Shown: positions 44,653-57,654, counted from the first letter of the stretch. The stretch is DNA of 64,000 nucleotides from Chamaecrista fasciculata (GCA_003254925.1 QANZ01008147.1:20793-84792); one strand, 5' to 3'. The notes: generated from the sequence alone by a model not told the origin. Program-made: numbers and translations.

Positions 44653-47600
44653 TCACCAATTCAACTGAGAAGTTATACTTTTCTCAACAGGATGATATTC
44701 TGTGCGCATGTATTTCCTAGCCTTTTCAGACCCAGGCTGCTCAAGCCATTTGTCATATAAGCTTTTCACAATAGGATTATCAAAGGGCTCTGCTACCAAA
44801 ACCTAACAAATTGTAAAAAAATAGTTTAACAACATGTAAGAAACACAATTGTGTTGTCTAAGATAAGATTTCCAACTTTCAACAAAAGCCCCCCAGAGAT
44901 AAAAGGAACAACTAATAAAATTACTTAGGAGCAAGTTAATCTTAAAGCAGGTAACGATTAATTTACTTGTATAATTGAATCAGTTTTCACCTTCCACAAT
45001 TAAATAATGAAAGGTATCACTTTTCAAGATCTTAAGGTTCTTTCTACTGGAAAAATCAAGCAATGAGAAAACACGCACAAAAATCCCATAGGAGCAAGGA
45101 AGGCAAACACAAAAACTGTATTGGTTGTGAAATAAGAGTCTGATGAGTGATATGTGCTCAGATGCTCCCTTCCATGACAAACCCAAACACCTTTAACTTG
45201 GCCAACTTGCATAGAAAAAGAATTGGCCAAAAAACATTGCATAGAAAGAGAGTGCAAGTGTGCAACTATTAATACACTGGCTAGTCGAGAGAAAACTTAC
45301 ATCATCCATGTACACAATTTCCAATAACTGAATCAATTCTTTGGCAGATTGCCCTGGCTTTGGTTTGATTTGACCTCCGCCATTCAAGCAACCTGTAAAA
45401 AAGAACAATTTTTCCCAGTCAACACCTATCCAATATCCTGGCCTCATGGAAAAAGAAAAATGATCGACAACATGAACAGTAAATATGAAATCCCAGGTAA
45501 AGGAAAACCACAGTACCTGAAGGGCATGCCATAATTTCTAGAAAATGATAATCACATTTTCCACTTTTAACTTTTCTGACAATATTTTGCAGGTTTCGAA
45601 AACCATAACATAGAGCAAATTTTAACACTGTTTTTCCCTCCACCTGCATAGACAATATGAGATAGAGTCAGCAAAACAAACTGTAGCTAAACAAAAAATG
45701 GACCATGCTCCCTATTGTACCCTCAATTTATCTAGAGAAAAATAGACAGCAGCACAGGTAGAGGGGTGGAACAGATAATTGTGGTTCTTACATCCTTGTA
45801 AAACTGATGAGCTCAAACTAAATATAAATAGCAAATTAGCAACTAAAAACTAACACATTTGTCCATCAATAAAGCTTAACTATTGTGACATCAAAAAATA
45901 CAGTGACTCAGATTCATGATTGCATCAGGTTATCAAGGCAACGCTGCGTTACATATTACTAATTGATGTTGAAAATAATTTCCTCCCCATCATAAATAGC
46001 TTTGCTTCACTTCTATAACCAGATAATGTAGATATTGGGTTCAAACACAACCTTACTCCCAATTTAAAAGAAAAAAAAAAGTATATATAAATAGTTTGAA
46101 TAAGTTCACAACTTGCCTCCAGAGTAACTTCTTGGAAATCTGAATTCCTAATATTTTTTAAGTTCAAAGGGCCACCAATTTCTCTTCCAAATAGTGTTTT
46201 AGCTGCATATCGAAAAATGGTTTCTGCATAACCACCAGAGCTTCCACGGACCCCATAAAGGTATCCTTCTTCATTAATATTTGTCAGTCTGCAAGAAACA
46301 GTTGTAAGTAAATACTTGTTTGACAAATACAGAAAATTGAATAGCAGAAGTGGTTCTTACAGTCTATCCAGAGGGGACTCTTCCAAACTTCTGAAATCAA
46401 TTTCTTTTAACTGTAAGATTGAACCAATAAAGGTATTAATAATTTAATATCGTATAACATGAGTTAATGTTAAAAATATTATATACATACAAGAATGAGA
46501 TATAGAGACTTCTGACCTGAATCAGTTCCAAAACCTCTCCAGTGGTCAATACTGAATCTACTTCCGGAGTTCTACTAAATTCACTCTGATGCCCCTTTTC
46601 ATTGGGCTCGAAATCAATAACAAAGTCATCCCTAGCAGCCTCAAGCTTTTTATCATAACAAGGCATCACAGTAACATGGTAAACTTCCTCTGGCCTGTCA
46701 GAGAATTACCCAATCATTTTATTATGCACATAACTATGGAAATTTCAACTTATTATATTGAGCATGCAAAACAAGCATAGAACTAAAGTCTCATATAGAA
46801 GCCATCATCAGTAGATTTGGCGAATTTCCAGAATATAACAGTAAATGATACTGTGACTTCCAAAGCCAAGCCTATGTTAACAGGTGAACATGTATAAATT
46901 AAGTGGTTACCATACCTAAATCCCATATCTTGGCATATATGGTGCTTTATGATAGCTCCAATTGTTTGCTGCGGACTCTTTACTTTAGAAATGTAAGGTA
47001 GAATAAAAGATCCAAGTTGCTTTTCAGCATAACATATCCAACCTGAAAAAAATTATTTCATGTTATTCAACAAATGGTTAAAATCTTTTCCTCCTATATT
47101 TTTCTTCAACCCCCATCCTTCCCTCTTCAAAAATAAATGAATAACAAAGCCATGTGAGAAAACCAGATATACCCAAAAGCACTATAGTACTCTATAACCC
47201 CAGTTAACTTTTCTACTTTCAATTCACAAATACCCAACATTTCTTCAGCACATCTCTACATATTAAACACAAGTTAAATATATCTGATACATATTTTATG
47301 AATTGGTTAACACTTTAGAACAATACATTTTTCTTATTTTTCTACACAAAAACATGGTCTTGTGTCCTCTTAATTCAGAATTTGCTATGCTGTGATGCAT
47401 GTCTCATGTTGAGTCCAACGCTTCATAGAAGCAATATGATTGATGCAATTTCCAAAACTTTAAATAGTTTAAACATATACCTGGGCATGCTGATGCAATC
47501 ATGGGTATGCCCAATTTATTACTCTCTTCATCAACCAATTGATTCTGTTTGTATCTTGAGATAAACTCATTACAAGCCTCAACAAGAGTTAAGTCTCGGC

Positions 47601-49146
47601 TGCAACTTGTATCAAAAACTGCCTTCACTCCAATGGATTTAAAAAATCTTGTAAGCTTTTTGAAAACCTGAAATAGCAAAACTCTTAAATCAATGGAGAA
47701 AGGAAAAGAGAATGATGATTTCCAAATTCCAACAAGATATATTCCAGATGTTACAATTACAAGAAAGGCAATATCTAATGAGTCACCTGAAGTGGAGAAA
47801 TGCCAAAATGAACTGCAAGTGAAGCCCTTGACTGGGGGGAGAGAGACACAATTACAGCCTTTCCTTTATTAATATTGGACAGAAACTCATCCAGACTTTG
47901 CTTCTCCAGCATAACTGTCTCTGCTGATGTGACGCAGCCACTGCATTATCAGAAAATTTATTATATTGCCAGATAGAACTTCTCCAACCAACAACAATTT
48001 AAGAGTTGTTGATGCTTACAGATGAAATTGCTCCATCTAGTAATACATATAATACTCTTATCAGATGCTTACATCTAGTAATGGAGCAATTTCATGATTT
48101 TACATTCCTCAAACCCAGCAAAGCCCAAAATACTTTCGAATTGAACACTTGTACAGCAGAAGCTTGTAGATTCAAATTCAATTGCCAAGGAACTTCCCAT
48201 TTTTCCTTTTTATAGTGAAGGTTTGTTAGAAAATTCAGTGTTCTAATAGAAGAAAGAGAAAACAAAGTGAAGCTATACAGCTTACAGCACTTCTTTTCTA
48301 TTTACATAAATACATATTATAGTTCAGACGAGGAGCTTAAATGCGAAAAATATACAACACTTTATAGTCCTAAATGGGGAAAGTATGTTATCACAGTCTC
48401 TTAGGTTTAGAACAACTGTCCGAAGGTAAGAAATGGGTAGGTCAAAAGGTCAAGTGGACACTCAAATTGTGAAAAAGAGAAAACTCCTAAACTCGCAGAA
48501 GCGATTACCTTAAATGAAGGAGCTACAAAATATTCTAATTCTAGTATAATGAAGTAATAATACACAACGATTAGAGTATAGAACATGATTACATTTTACA
48601 ACCTGTCACTATAATAAGTATTCAACATCCCAACAACCATATTCTTTGGAACAATTTCACTACTATAAACCCGATGAAAGAATACTCATACAATTAGACT
48701 AAGCAAGTTACATGAGCAATCCCTTCTAATTTCCAAATTACACATCTTAACAGATTCATGCATGAAGCAGAGGGAACTAACCTGCATGCTAAGCAGTCCT
48801 TGAGCGAAATTTTGACAGGTTCTGGCTGCACTTGGTTTTTGGCATTTGAAACCTTCGGTGACATTAGCATGGAAAAAGGAAATTAGCAAAGTATTCAATA
48901 CTAATTTTAAAACCCTAAAAATCGCCCAAAAACTGGAAAACACTATTTTCAAAAACAGCAACTTTACAAGCAGAAACTTCAAAACTCGATCCAAGTTTCA
49001 GTGAAACTATGATCAAATACCTCAACTTTGTCGGGCTTGGAAGCGTTGGACTTCAATCCCTTGAGAGAGACTATGCATGCCTGAGACGGCGCTATGAAAT
49101 CGTTGAGATCTCCAATCCGAAGAGCAGGCGAGAATTTCTCAGACAT
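44653..49146 (-). CDS. NAR1: Cytosolic iron-sulfur assembly factor NAR1 (477 aa, eleven exons)
   Basis: Minus-strand exons: 49021-49146, 48782-48852, 47787-47940, 47481-47667, 46916-47042, 46517-46694, 46361-46410, 46117-46288, 45517-45643, 45301-45392, 44653-44802. The joined frame is open for 477 residues, matching the family. It begins [18 protein letters not shown]. Cys24, Cys62, Cys65 and Cys68 (CLACSGC) suit the N-terminal 4Fe-4S site. Cys178 (ACPGW), Cys234 (MPCYDKK), Cys395 and Cys399 (CPSGC) suit the second cluster in the hydrogenase-like fold. The protein ends in tryptophan. NAR1 passes clusters from the early scaffold to the CIA targeting complex in the cytosol, for DNA-repair and replication enzymes. 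All introns are GT-AG except that after 46117, which starts GC (AG|GCAAGT). Confidence 0.95.
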
Positions 49147-49916
49147 CTCCGTCTCTTTCGATAAATTAGTAGACGATTCGAAAAGAATGAATAACAAGTG
49201 AAAATTTTAGGGTTTTTGGGGAATCAAGAGTTTCAGAAGACGACCACGAAGTTTGGAGGCAAAGAGGTTGTTAGGTCAAAAGGAAGGCGCGATATTATCA
49301 GAAAAGTTTGCAAGCTGGAGTGAACAAAAAGACGAAGATAAATGTTCCCATAGATCATAGTCAAAGATGACGTGGATCTTTTAACCAATGAGAATGGCGA
49401 GGTGAGGGCAAAATAGTCAAAGAATATGTAAAATTGAGTTTAGAGATTAGAGTGGTCCAATCACATTTTGATTCCTATGGTTTTGGCGGTGAGCCTGCGT
49501 GTACACGGTTGAACTCCCATGTTTCAGAGACACGTGTCTTCCACGTTCCTTTCGATTACAATTTGTTAAAAAAAAAAAACAAAAATTATTCAAAGTTATA
49601 TATATTTTTGGCAAAAGCACCATTTTGGTCCTCAAACTTTACACCAACTATCAAGTTTGTCTCTATTCTTTTTTTGCGATGAGTTTCATCTCCAATTTTT
49701 CACATTTTGGTCAATTTTATTTTTTGCTCTTACTTTAACTAAATAGTATCGATAAATTCTACGTGACTGGTGACATTAATGTAAAATTGATAAAAAGAAA
49801 AACTCAAATTCTAACTCAATTGAAAAATAGGATGAAATGAAGTTTGTCATTAATTTATTAAAAGAAGTTGGTCTAAAAACAAAATTGACCAAAATGTAAA
49901 ACATTAGAGACAAAAT

Positions 49917-50282
49917 TGTTGGGCGGAAGCACAACCCACGCAAGAAATAAAGGAAGAGAAAACGGAGAAACGAACACAAATCTTTAACGTGGTTCGGTGC
50001 CTCAAGACCTACTCCACGGCCCCCTCTGGGACAAACTTCACTATTTGTAATTTTTGCATGGAAAAATTACAAACCCTTCTCAATACAATTTTTGACTAGA
50101 GAAAATTGCAAACCCTCTCTAAAAAATGACTCACAACTACCCAAACCCCAATACACCCATTAGGATTTCTATGTAAGTTGTGGTGCCTTAGAAGCTCATA
50201 TCTCACTCATATTTATACAAGCCTCACACCCCCTCAATGTTTTTCCCAACCGATGTGGGACTTTCAATGACTAAGCCCAACA
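49917..50282. mobile_element. Solo LTR with AAAAT target duplication
   Basis: It begins TGTTGGGCGGAAGC and ends AAGCCCAACA. Perfect AAAAT repeats lie at 49912-49916 and 50283-50287. It is 366 bp with no internal domain, so it is the product of LTR-LTR recombination or a TRIM relic. It contains TTTAACGTGGTTCGGTGCC. Confidence 0.85.
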
Positions 50283-50298
50283 AAAATTGACTGCAAAA

Positions 50299-50486
50299 AA
50301 CCAAGTGTTTGGTGTAGTGGTTGGCGAGCTGCATCCTAGGTGAGAGGACCTAGGTTCGATTCTTAGAGTTAACATTGTTGGGAGGACACAACCGTTGCGT
50401 CTCTATTGCCCGAATGGGATTAGTCTTCGTTTAAACCGTTACACAGATAGGCGGGGGAAACCCATGACATTACCCAAAAAAAATGA
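50299..50486 (+). mobile_element. tRNA-derived SINE
   Basis: A-box GGTGTAGTGG (50311-50320), B-box GGTTCGATTCT (50353-50363), and an A-run near 50476-50483. Direct repeats ACTGCAAAA lie at 50290-50298 and 50487-50495. This is a different family from the SINE at 22885. Confidence 0.85.
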
Positions 50487-50551
50487 ACTGCAAAAGGGGA
50501 TGAAATTGATGGTTGGTGTAAAGTTTAGAGACTAAAAGGTACTTTTTTGCC

Positions 50552-52090
50552 TATTTTTTTATTGAAGGTAAAAATCATCTTCTCCCATTGCTCTCAATTT
50601 AATGAACTTGTAGGCAAGTAAATGGACTAAATCAAAGCATCTCTTAAACAAGATCTCATACAAATCAAATTCAATATTTCAACTTTTCAACGCACATAAT
50701 TTGAACTCCTAATCAAATTCAACATAGGAGATTGAACCAATAAAGGTATGTGTTAATTCAACACACATAATAAAAAGAAAAAATTAACACATACTTGAAC
50801 TCCTCTAAGACGCTAAGAAAATGATTGATATGATAAGTAGTTGACACAATTCAATGAAAAATGTTTCTTTTATATTGTTATGTAGTACAGTATCTAAGTA
50901 TAATAAGCAAGCATTTGAAGCTTCAATCTCTTGCAAGGAAAATCCTATTACATTATATCTTGCTTCAATATGTCCTCAAATCATTTTCTCAGCAGCACTC
51001 TTTGCTAGCAAGTAGCAAGGCAGTAGGAAAATAGGGTAGCAGCACTCGTTTCTTAACCCGGCCCGTATCATTTTTAACGGGCCGGGTCATAAGACCGAGC
51101 CCATTTTAATAACTCTACATATCCATGCCAAAGTCAGCATCTGATTCCAAGTCACCAATATTTTATTTGCTAACATTCAGAATTTTTGCTTATGCAAGAG
51201 GAATTGGGGCATTACGAACCTGCAATAACAGAAATGCTCATGTTTTAGAAGATCAAGAAAGTGAACCTAACACACAATAATCTAAACATCCAAGAGAGTT
51301 TCTAAAGCCTAAATCCACCAAACACCAATTATATATACAGATATGTAATTATATCCATATGACATACATGTAAATTACCATCTCCACATGTTTTATTGCT
51401 TTAGGTACAGAATACATATAGATGCTACAAAGGCTTTTAAGTTCTTAGCTCGCAAACAACTTGTACATGTTTCTTAACTTCAAAGTTTCATTCATATACA
51501 TAAACAACAGTACTGCCAACCAATGAGAACAGAACGAAGTTTCATATACATGTAACTTCAAAGTTAATTCAGTCTGTGCTAACCAAACTACATTTGTAGA
51601 GAAGAGAACCAAGCATAGAAGATTAACCGACCAGAACGAAGCTATCACAACATAAGAATTTTAATAAGGGGAGAAAAAAAAGGACAAAAACATAGAATGA
51701 TAGAACAATTGGGTTCTTTTCCCTCCTTCCTGCACTAATTTTAAGATTCTTTAATTTCTACACTTCATTTCTTTCATACTAAATCCTTCTCAAAATTGGT
51801 TCTACTTCAAAATTCAAATGTGTACTCAAATGCTATCTTAGTTATATGTTTATACCAAACCCACCTGAAATTAAAAAGCTTAACAATAGAAACACATGAT
51901 ACGCCTGATTGAAGAGATAATCTTTCCCATGTCTGTAGTGGAAAGACTGAATAAAACACTAGCAAAGTTTGCAGTGAGAAGAAATTCAAAGAATATATAT
52001 ATAATTCAAGCATCTTACAAATATAGATGCAATTCCCTGCAGAAATCCATACATATGCTAGTTCTGCAATTCTACAGTTGAATAGTTGCA
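50552..52090. other. Intergenic, no gene seen
   Basis: The only structure noted is a perfect short hairpin at about 51055-51087 (ACCCGGCCCGT facing ACGGGCCGGGT, 10-base spacer), unusually GC-rich for the region. Confidence 0.5.
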
Positions 52091-52094
52091 CATG

Positions 52095-52290
52095 CACTTA
52101 ATTTTGAATGAGTGTCGTGTCAGTTCAAAAGTTTTTGTTCACACCAATATGCGAGAGCATGTTCTGTACTTTACAAAAGAGTGTCTTGTTCATTCGTTCT
52201 ACAATACCATGTTGTGGCGTTCCAACTCATGTGTTCTGTCTCATTATGTCTTCTTTGCTACAAGACTTATTGAATTCCTTGTTGCAATGT
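52095..52290 (-). pseudogene. Copia integrase fragment
   Basis: The minus strand reads FEHCNKEFNKSC, then GTPQHGIVERMNKTL, then NMLSHIGVNKNF, with stop codons in between. This is the conserved end of the copia integrase core (family motif TPQQNG..ER.N.TL). No LTRs are seen nearby. Confidence 0.75.
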
Positions 52291-52299
52291 TCAAACCCA

Positions 52300-53660
52300 C
52301 TTCACTTTTCATTCAATATGCTTCTCAACCATCGTCTTTTACTTGATAAATGTTAGAAACGTTTCCTCCTTAAATTTCAGTATATACACTTGTACTATTA
52401 TAGAATCAGCATCATGTAATATTAGTCGCTGCTCTTAGAAGAGACTTTGTTTAGAGTTTCGATTTCATAGGTCTTAGTAGATGTAATTAATCCAACTTAT
52501 CCCTAAAAATGTGATTCCTCATAATATAATTATTGGAATGAAATATTATAAAACTTATTTAAATGACTTAAAATGTTTTTAAGAATATCTTACAATATTT
52601 TTTGGAATGTCATTTTTCTGCATGTAGTTCAACTTTGATCATGATAATATTTTATTAAGGTTCAAATGTGGCTTTAAATACTTAGAATAACAACGTATCT
52701 TTGACTAAAATAATTTGTACAACAATTTCACCCTATATTAACTAATTTTAAAATATAATTTTAAGTTACAAAATTCATAGCATATCATTAAATAACATAA
52801 CATACATTTTTCTTTTTAAACATATGAATTTGAGAGATAATTAGAGAGCTTATCATATCTAGTATCTAAAATTTCATATAATAGAATTCCTGACACTAAT
52901 TACAATGTTATCTCAATATGTTAATAACTGCATTTAAAATTGACAAGTGAAGAAATCTAAAAAGAGTAAAAGAGGGTGGGGGTGGGGGAGCACTTAATTA
53001 GTGCTGCTTAAAATCAAAGGAAACATCCAAAATATCCAAACTTAGGGGTATATATATAATGCAGAGCCCTCAGACCTGCTTGCTATTCCCATCCAAGTGC
53101 TTCAAGACAAAGAACTTTTGTTGAGAGAAAGTGAAAGAAAACGAGAGAGTGAGAGAGAGAAGAATGTTGGTATGTTTGTCTTTGTCATACATGATTGTAC
53201 AATCAAAGCATAATGAATTAGTAACCTCCCAACATTATTCTTTCTTCTAAACCTTGTTTCTTTGCTCTTACACTTCACCAAAATTTCAACTTCCCCCTTC
53301 CACCAACAAGAAGAAAAAGTTAGGACTCAACAAGAGAGTATTAGAAACATAAGTTTTATATCTAGACAAACCCATCATTCAAGAATCAGCTATATATGGA
53401 TAGGATAATATATTATTATTAAACATGCAAAGTGTTAAATATCATGTTCATACATATAGTAGATTCTTAAATTGTGTTGGTTTTTTATTTTGGAAAATAT
53501 CATACCATACAAATTTTGAAGTGACGTTAAAGTGAATAAACATCTTATATATGAATCTTACAGCCAGGCCAAAAAAAAAAATCTTACTGATATTATCTTT
53601 CGCATCCTTATATTATCTGTATAATATAATTATTGGGACTAAAATATTATTTTAACTTTT
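52300..53660. other. Intergenic with a possible detached promoter
   Basis: Mostly AT-rich and featureless. At 53048-53172 a TATA-like stretch, a GA-rich leader and ATGTTG followed by a donor-like GTATGT resemble the start of a transcript, but no further exon is found. Confidence 0.35.
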
Positions 53661-53669
53661 CACATATTT

Positions 53670-54045
53670 ATTTTTGGCCAAAATGTACTTCTGATCCTTT
53701 ATGTTTGGGGTAGGTTACAATCGAACCTTTTGTCTTTTTTTTTTGTTGCAATTTTAGTCCTACAAGTATCTAAGAAATTTCACTCTTAGATCCCAACAAC
53801 TGAATGTGATCATACTTCTTTCGTTTCAAGTTCAAATATAACAAGTTTTCAGCTATGTATTGCTTTTGAGTTTTGACAAACCCTTTCTCTACCCAATTTG
53901 GGTTTTAAACAAATAAGGTCAAATTGGACTCCAAAAGTAAGTTGCTCATTTCATGGTCATACGAGCAAAGTTAATCATATCTCTCTTGTTTCAATTTCAA
54001 ATGTGAGACAAGTTTAGAGCTACATGGTTACTCATAGCAAGTTTT
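53670..54045. repeat. Dispersed repeat related to 2130-2300
   Basis: It starts with a GGCCAAAATGTACTTCTGATCC tip like a foldback arm. 53800-54040 resembles 2130-2300. No opposite arm is seen. Confidence 0.5.
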
Positions 54046-54329
54046 TTTTTGTCCAATTGAGATCTCATTGAAATATCTCATTGAACTTTAAAATTTAACA
54101 AATACATGCACCCTTGACAATACTGTATTTAATCCTATTTTTTTCACATAGTACTCTCATATCCTATATCTACATAATATTTTGTTGTTTTTAAAATCTT
54201 TCTTCTCTACTAAAAAGTCTAAAAAAACAAAAACTAATTTAAAGATGCTAAAATTTTAAAGATTGCGAAAACTCCATGATTATCTGCTAAAATTTAATGT
54301 TTAAAGATTTTTTTTACAACTAGACCATA

Positions 54330-55205
54330 GTCAAAGGTGGTTACAGGACTTTCTAACTCTCTATATATAATGAGGCAACTATCTTTCTTTGAGAGCTCTT
54401 TTGTGGTATGTTAGACATTTCTACATAATATCAGAGTTAAGTTTGAACCTGTGAGATGGATGGGCCTTACCTATGAAGCATGGACACTGACACGGACACG
54501 GGACACGACACGAACACAGCGACACGTCAAACTCTCAAAATTACGCGACACGACACGGCATATATTTATATATATAAATAATTAAATATTCATAATTTTT
54601 AATGAAAAATTTAAAAATTACAATTTCTATTCATAATATATGTCATATATATTATTATTTTCTCTTGTATGTCATGTTAAGGTTACAAAAAATTAATTTA
54701 TATTCTAAAATTTATGAATATGTGTCGTGTCAGTGTCGTACGAGTGTCGGACACTGACACGTGTCTGACACGGCGACACGCCCCCAAAATGAAGTGTCCA
54801 TGCTTCATAGGGCCTTACTGTGGGATGCCTTGGGAATAACTTGTTGGCTTCACGCTCCTAATGTCGGGCGTGAGGGAGGCATGTAAAAGTCTCACATTGC
54901 TTGGTTAAAGGACTTTTTAACTCTATATATATAATGAGACAATCCTCTCCCTTTGAGAGTTCTTTTGGGGTGAGTTAGGCCTTTCTACATGGTATTAGAG
55001 TCAGGTTTGGGCATGTGGGATGGATGAGCCTTACTGTAGGCTGTCCTAGGAATAACTCATTAGCTTCACACTCCTCTTTAGGGCGCGAGGGGGGCGTGTT
55101 GAAGTCTCACATTGCCTGGTTAAAGGACTTTTTAAATCTATATATATAATGAGGCAATCATCTCCCTTTGAGAGCTCTTTTGGAGTGAGTTAAACCTTTC
55201 TACAG
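54330..55205. repeat. Three tandem copies of an LTR-like unit
   Basis: Blocks with TCTATATATATAATGAG, then CTTTGAGAG, then a G-rich GGATGGATGGGCCTTAC-type part, then AAGTCTCACATTGC, recur from 54340, 54890 and 55120. The first copy is split by the hAT MITE at 54471-54810. I see no coding sequence. Confidence 0.7.
54471..54810. mobile_element. hAT-type MITE with 8-bp target duplication
   Basis: The ends CTATGAAGCATGGACAC and GTGTCCATGCTTCATAG are perfect inverses. GGCCTTAC occurs at 54463-54470 and 54811-54818. It is 340 bp and contains GACACG-rich subterminal repeats. It is the intact relative of the MITE split at 29815. Confidence 0.9.
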
Positions 55206-55779
55206 TTTTAATAGTTTAGAGAGTCATTTGTAACTAAACCATAATTGAAGGGAGCTATTTGCTAAATTTGAGACTTTGAGTGATCTACTTAGAACTAGAC
55301 TATAGTTGAATGGAGTTGTTGATATTTTTCCCATAAAAAGCTAAATTGTGAGGGAGCATGATGTAATTTTAGTATAGTAATTATTATTTCCGCCAAGGGG
55401 GAACTTGGGACATGTTGGCAGAGCATCATTGGAGTTATTAATTATTATATCTGATCTCCCTAGTCCAAATACACCCTTCCATGTGCTTATTCCCACACAT
55501 TCCCCTTGGACTATTCTACCAGCCCTTTTCCTCTTTACCCAATGCTTTTGCCTCCTTTCTCCACACACACACATACACACTGATGCACACAGAGACTAAG
55601 AAGTAAGAATAACTTTGTGACTATATGTTAGATTGGCTAATCAACTTGTTCCTTTTGGACTTTTTCATCCTATCACCTGATTCTCTTTCCTTTTTAAACC
55701 ATATTGCTTTGAATTTTCTCAGTCACAAAACTCCCCAACTAAGACATTTAAGTATTATAAAATCTTAACCATAACCTTA

Positions 55780-55831
55780 CCCTATATAAATACATACATT
55801 ACACACACACATTACAAAACAATAACTCATA
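55780..55831 (+). promoter_or_regulatory. TATA box and leader of the 128-aa gene
   Basis: CTATATAAATAC at about 55782 lies some 45 bases before the ATG at 55832. The leader is short and CA-rich. Confidence 0.5.
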
Positions 55832-56218
55832 ATGGGAAGGAGGGAAAACAATAACTCTTCCATTGCTCTTCTGCAAGAGAGGTTTAGAGAGTTACAGAGA
55901 GTGAAAGAGATGAGGAAAGAAAGACAGATCATGAAAAATATCACTCAACCTACACAATTCTGTTCTAATTACCCCAATAACAATCCTGAATTGATCATTC
56001 CTTCAAGTTCAAGCTCACAGCTTCAAGTTCAACCACCCCAAGTTTCTCTCACCCTTTGGCCACAGTCACAGGCCCCACAAGACCACCACTTCTCAAGAAG
56101 CCTTCAGACTCAAACCTCAATGAACACCTCAAATTGCAGCACACACACGCAGTCTTTGAACTACGAATTCGACTCAGAGTTCTCTGACTCAGGTGTTGAT
56201 ACATCACTTCATCTGTAA
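55832..56218 (+). CDS. Small plant protein of unknown function (128 aa)
   Basis: This is a single-exon frame starting MGRRENNNSSIALLQERF. Residues 9-37 are rich in charged residues and likely helical (LLQERFRELQRVKEMRKER). The rest is low-complexity, rich in Ser, Gln, Pro and Asn, with VSLTLWP at about 70 and an acidic end (SEFSDSGVDTSLHL). It has no signal peptide and no membrane segment. The VSLTLWP segment and acidic end are the kind of short motifs found in plant regulatory adaptors, but that is only a guess. A plausible TATA box and leader support a real gene. Similar N-termini occur in uncharacterised plant proteins as far as I recall. Confidence 0.65.
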   Translation: MGRRENNNSSIALLQERFRELQRVKEMRKERQIMKNITQPTQFCSNYPNNNPELIIPSSSSSQLQVQPPQVSLTLWPQSQAPQDHHFSRSLQTQTSMNTSNCSTHTQSLNYEFDSEFSDSGVDTSLHL

Positions 56219-57194
56219 AAGAATCTTTACTTCATGTGGATCACCTTCTTTGACTGCACTCATGAGGAGAGATCTTCATGTCAAGTGTTTATTTCTTTTT
56301 ATTGAGGAATCAAAGAGTAGTACCAAGTTTTCTGGATTGTAATATATGAAAGAAGAAAGGAAGCTATTGTTGGCTAATGTAGATTCATCAGATGGGTCTC
56401 TGATTCCTAATGATATATGAGACAATGGATCTATGAACTTGTCATGGGCTTAGTTATGTATAATAGTACTAATTGATAGGAGAGGTTGGATGAATCTAAC
56501 GTTTGAAGTATCAATATAAGATAGCTTGTTGAGAAATTTCTGTCTTCTGGATTGCTTTTTTTTTTTTTTTTTTTTTTTTTTTTCTTTTTCCGGATGCAAT
56601 AGCAGTAAATGAAAAATGCAGTGCAGTCCCTTATAGAGCTTGGTATTATTATAAGCACCTTGATCAAGAATTTCAAGTAGTGGATTTGTGCACTTAAGGT
56701 TTTAGACTCAAATTTATAGAAGAAGATGCTATTTAATCAGCTAATCTCTTAAAGAAAGAGAGAATCTTTGATATATTAAGGTATACCAAAAGAATATAAC
56801 CACTAAAGATGAACCCAAAGCTCAATATTCATCCAAATTGTTTTTTCTGATGTTTGAGTATGAAAATAAGACAAACTCAGAAATCCAACCAGCCTCACTG
56901 ATAATAATAATAATAATAATAATAATATTACCTTCTGCAATCTTACAAGATTGGCAATCTTCATTTGATTGTTAAATTAATTTCTTGGGTGAATAGGAGC
57001 ATTGATCCTATCTACACTATTCAGGCCTCTTTCTTGGTTTAGAATATCAAATGCCATTTCTTGCCCACAAGTCTGAACAGTAATACCCAAAAATAAAGAG
57101 AAATTTAAAAGGGATATATGTCACGCTATACGTATTACACTCTGAAGAGTAATATCAAGAAAGAAACATGTATTTCTGATTATAATTAGTTTTA

Positions 57195-57639
57195 GGCAAA
57201 AGTATTATCGGTGCCCTCAAATTATAGGAGTAGTTTCAGTTATACCCCTAAATTTCTTTTGAAATCAATTATACCTTCAAACTTTCCCATTTGATTCAAT
57301 TATACCTCAATGCTCAATGCCGTCTAAATTGTTAACGGAAAATAGTGGCGTGGTGAGTGACTTTTTTTTCTTCTTGATTTTGGAGTCAATTGTACCCTCA
57401 AAGTTTCACACTTATGTCAATAGCATCCCAAAACTTTAATATTTTGTATCAATTGTACCCCCAAAAATATTGATGACAACTTGATGTCAACATTTTCTGT
57501 TAATGATTTAGACAGCGTTAAGTATTAGGGTACAATTGAGTCAAATGTGAAAGTTTTGGAGTATAATTAACCAAAAAAAAGTTTAAGGGTATAACTGAAA
57601 CTTACCACATAGTTTAGGAGTATCGGAGATGCTTTTGCC
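57195..57639. mobile_element. Foldback element with 9-bp target duplication (copy A)
   Basis: The left tip is GGCAAAAGTATTATCGG, inverted at GATGCTTTTGCC. Perfect TTAGTTTTA repeats lie at 57186-57194 and 57640-57648. ATACC-type motifs in the left arm are about 30 bp apart. Confidence 0.85.
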
Positions 57640-57654
57640 TTAGTTTTAAATTTA

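Larger units (their letters stand above)
49610..50551. mobile_element. Foldback element holding a solo LTR and a SINE
   Basis: The left tip is GGCAAAAGCACCATTTTGG; the right, inverted, is GGCAAAAAAGTACC. Arms match over more than 100 bp (AAACTTTACACCAACTATCA). Flanking 9-mers TATATTTTT and TATTTTTTT agree at 8 of 9. Two later insertions sit inside. Confidence 0.75.

Noticed and set aside
47404-47679. 91-aa minus-strand frame taken as a separate gene
   Set aside because: It is exon 4 of NAR1 plus flanking intron.
55341-55580. 79-aa minus-strand frame upstream of the 128-aa gene
   Set aside because: No domain or promoter; it overlaps CA-rich leader-like sequence of the plus-strand gene.
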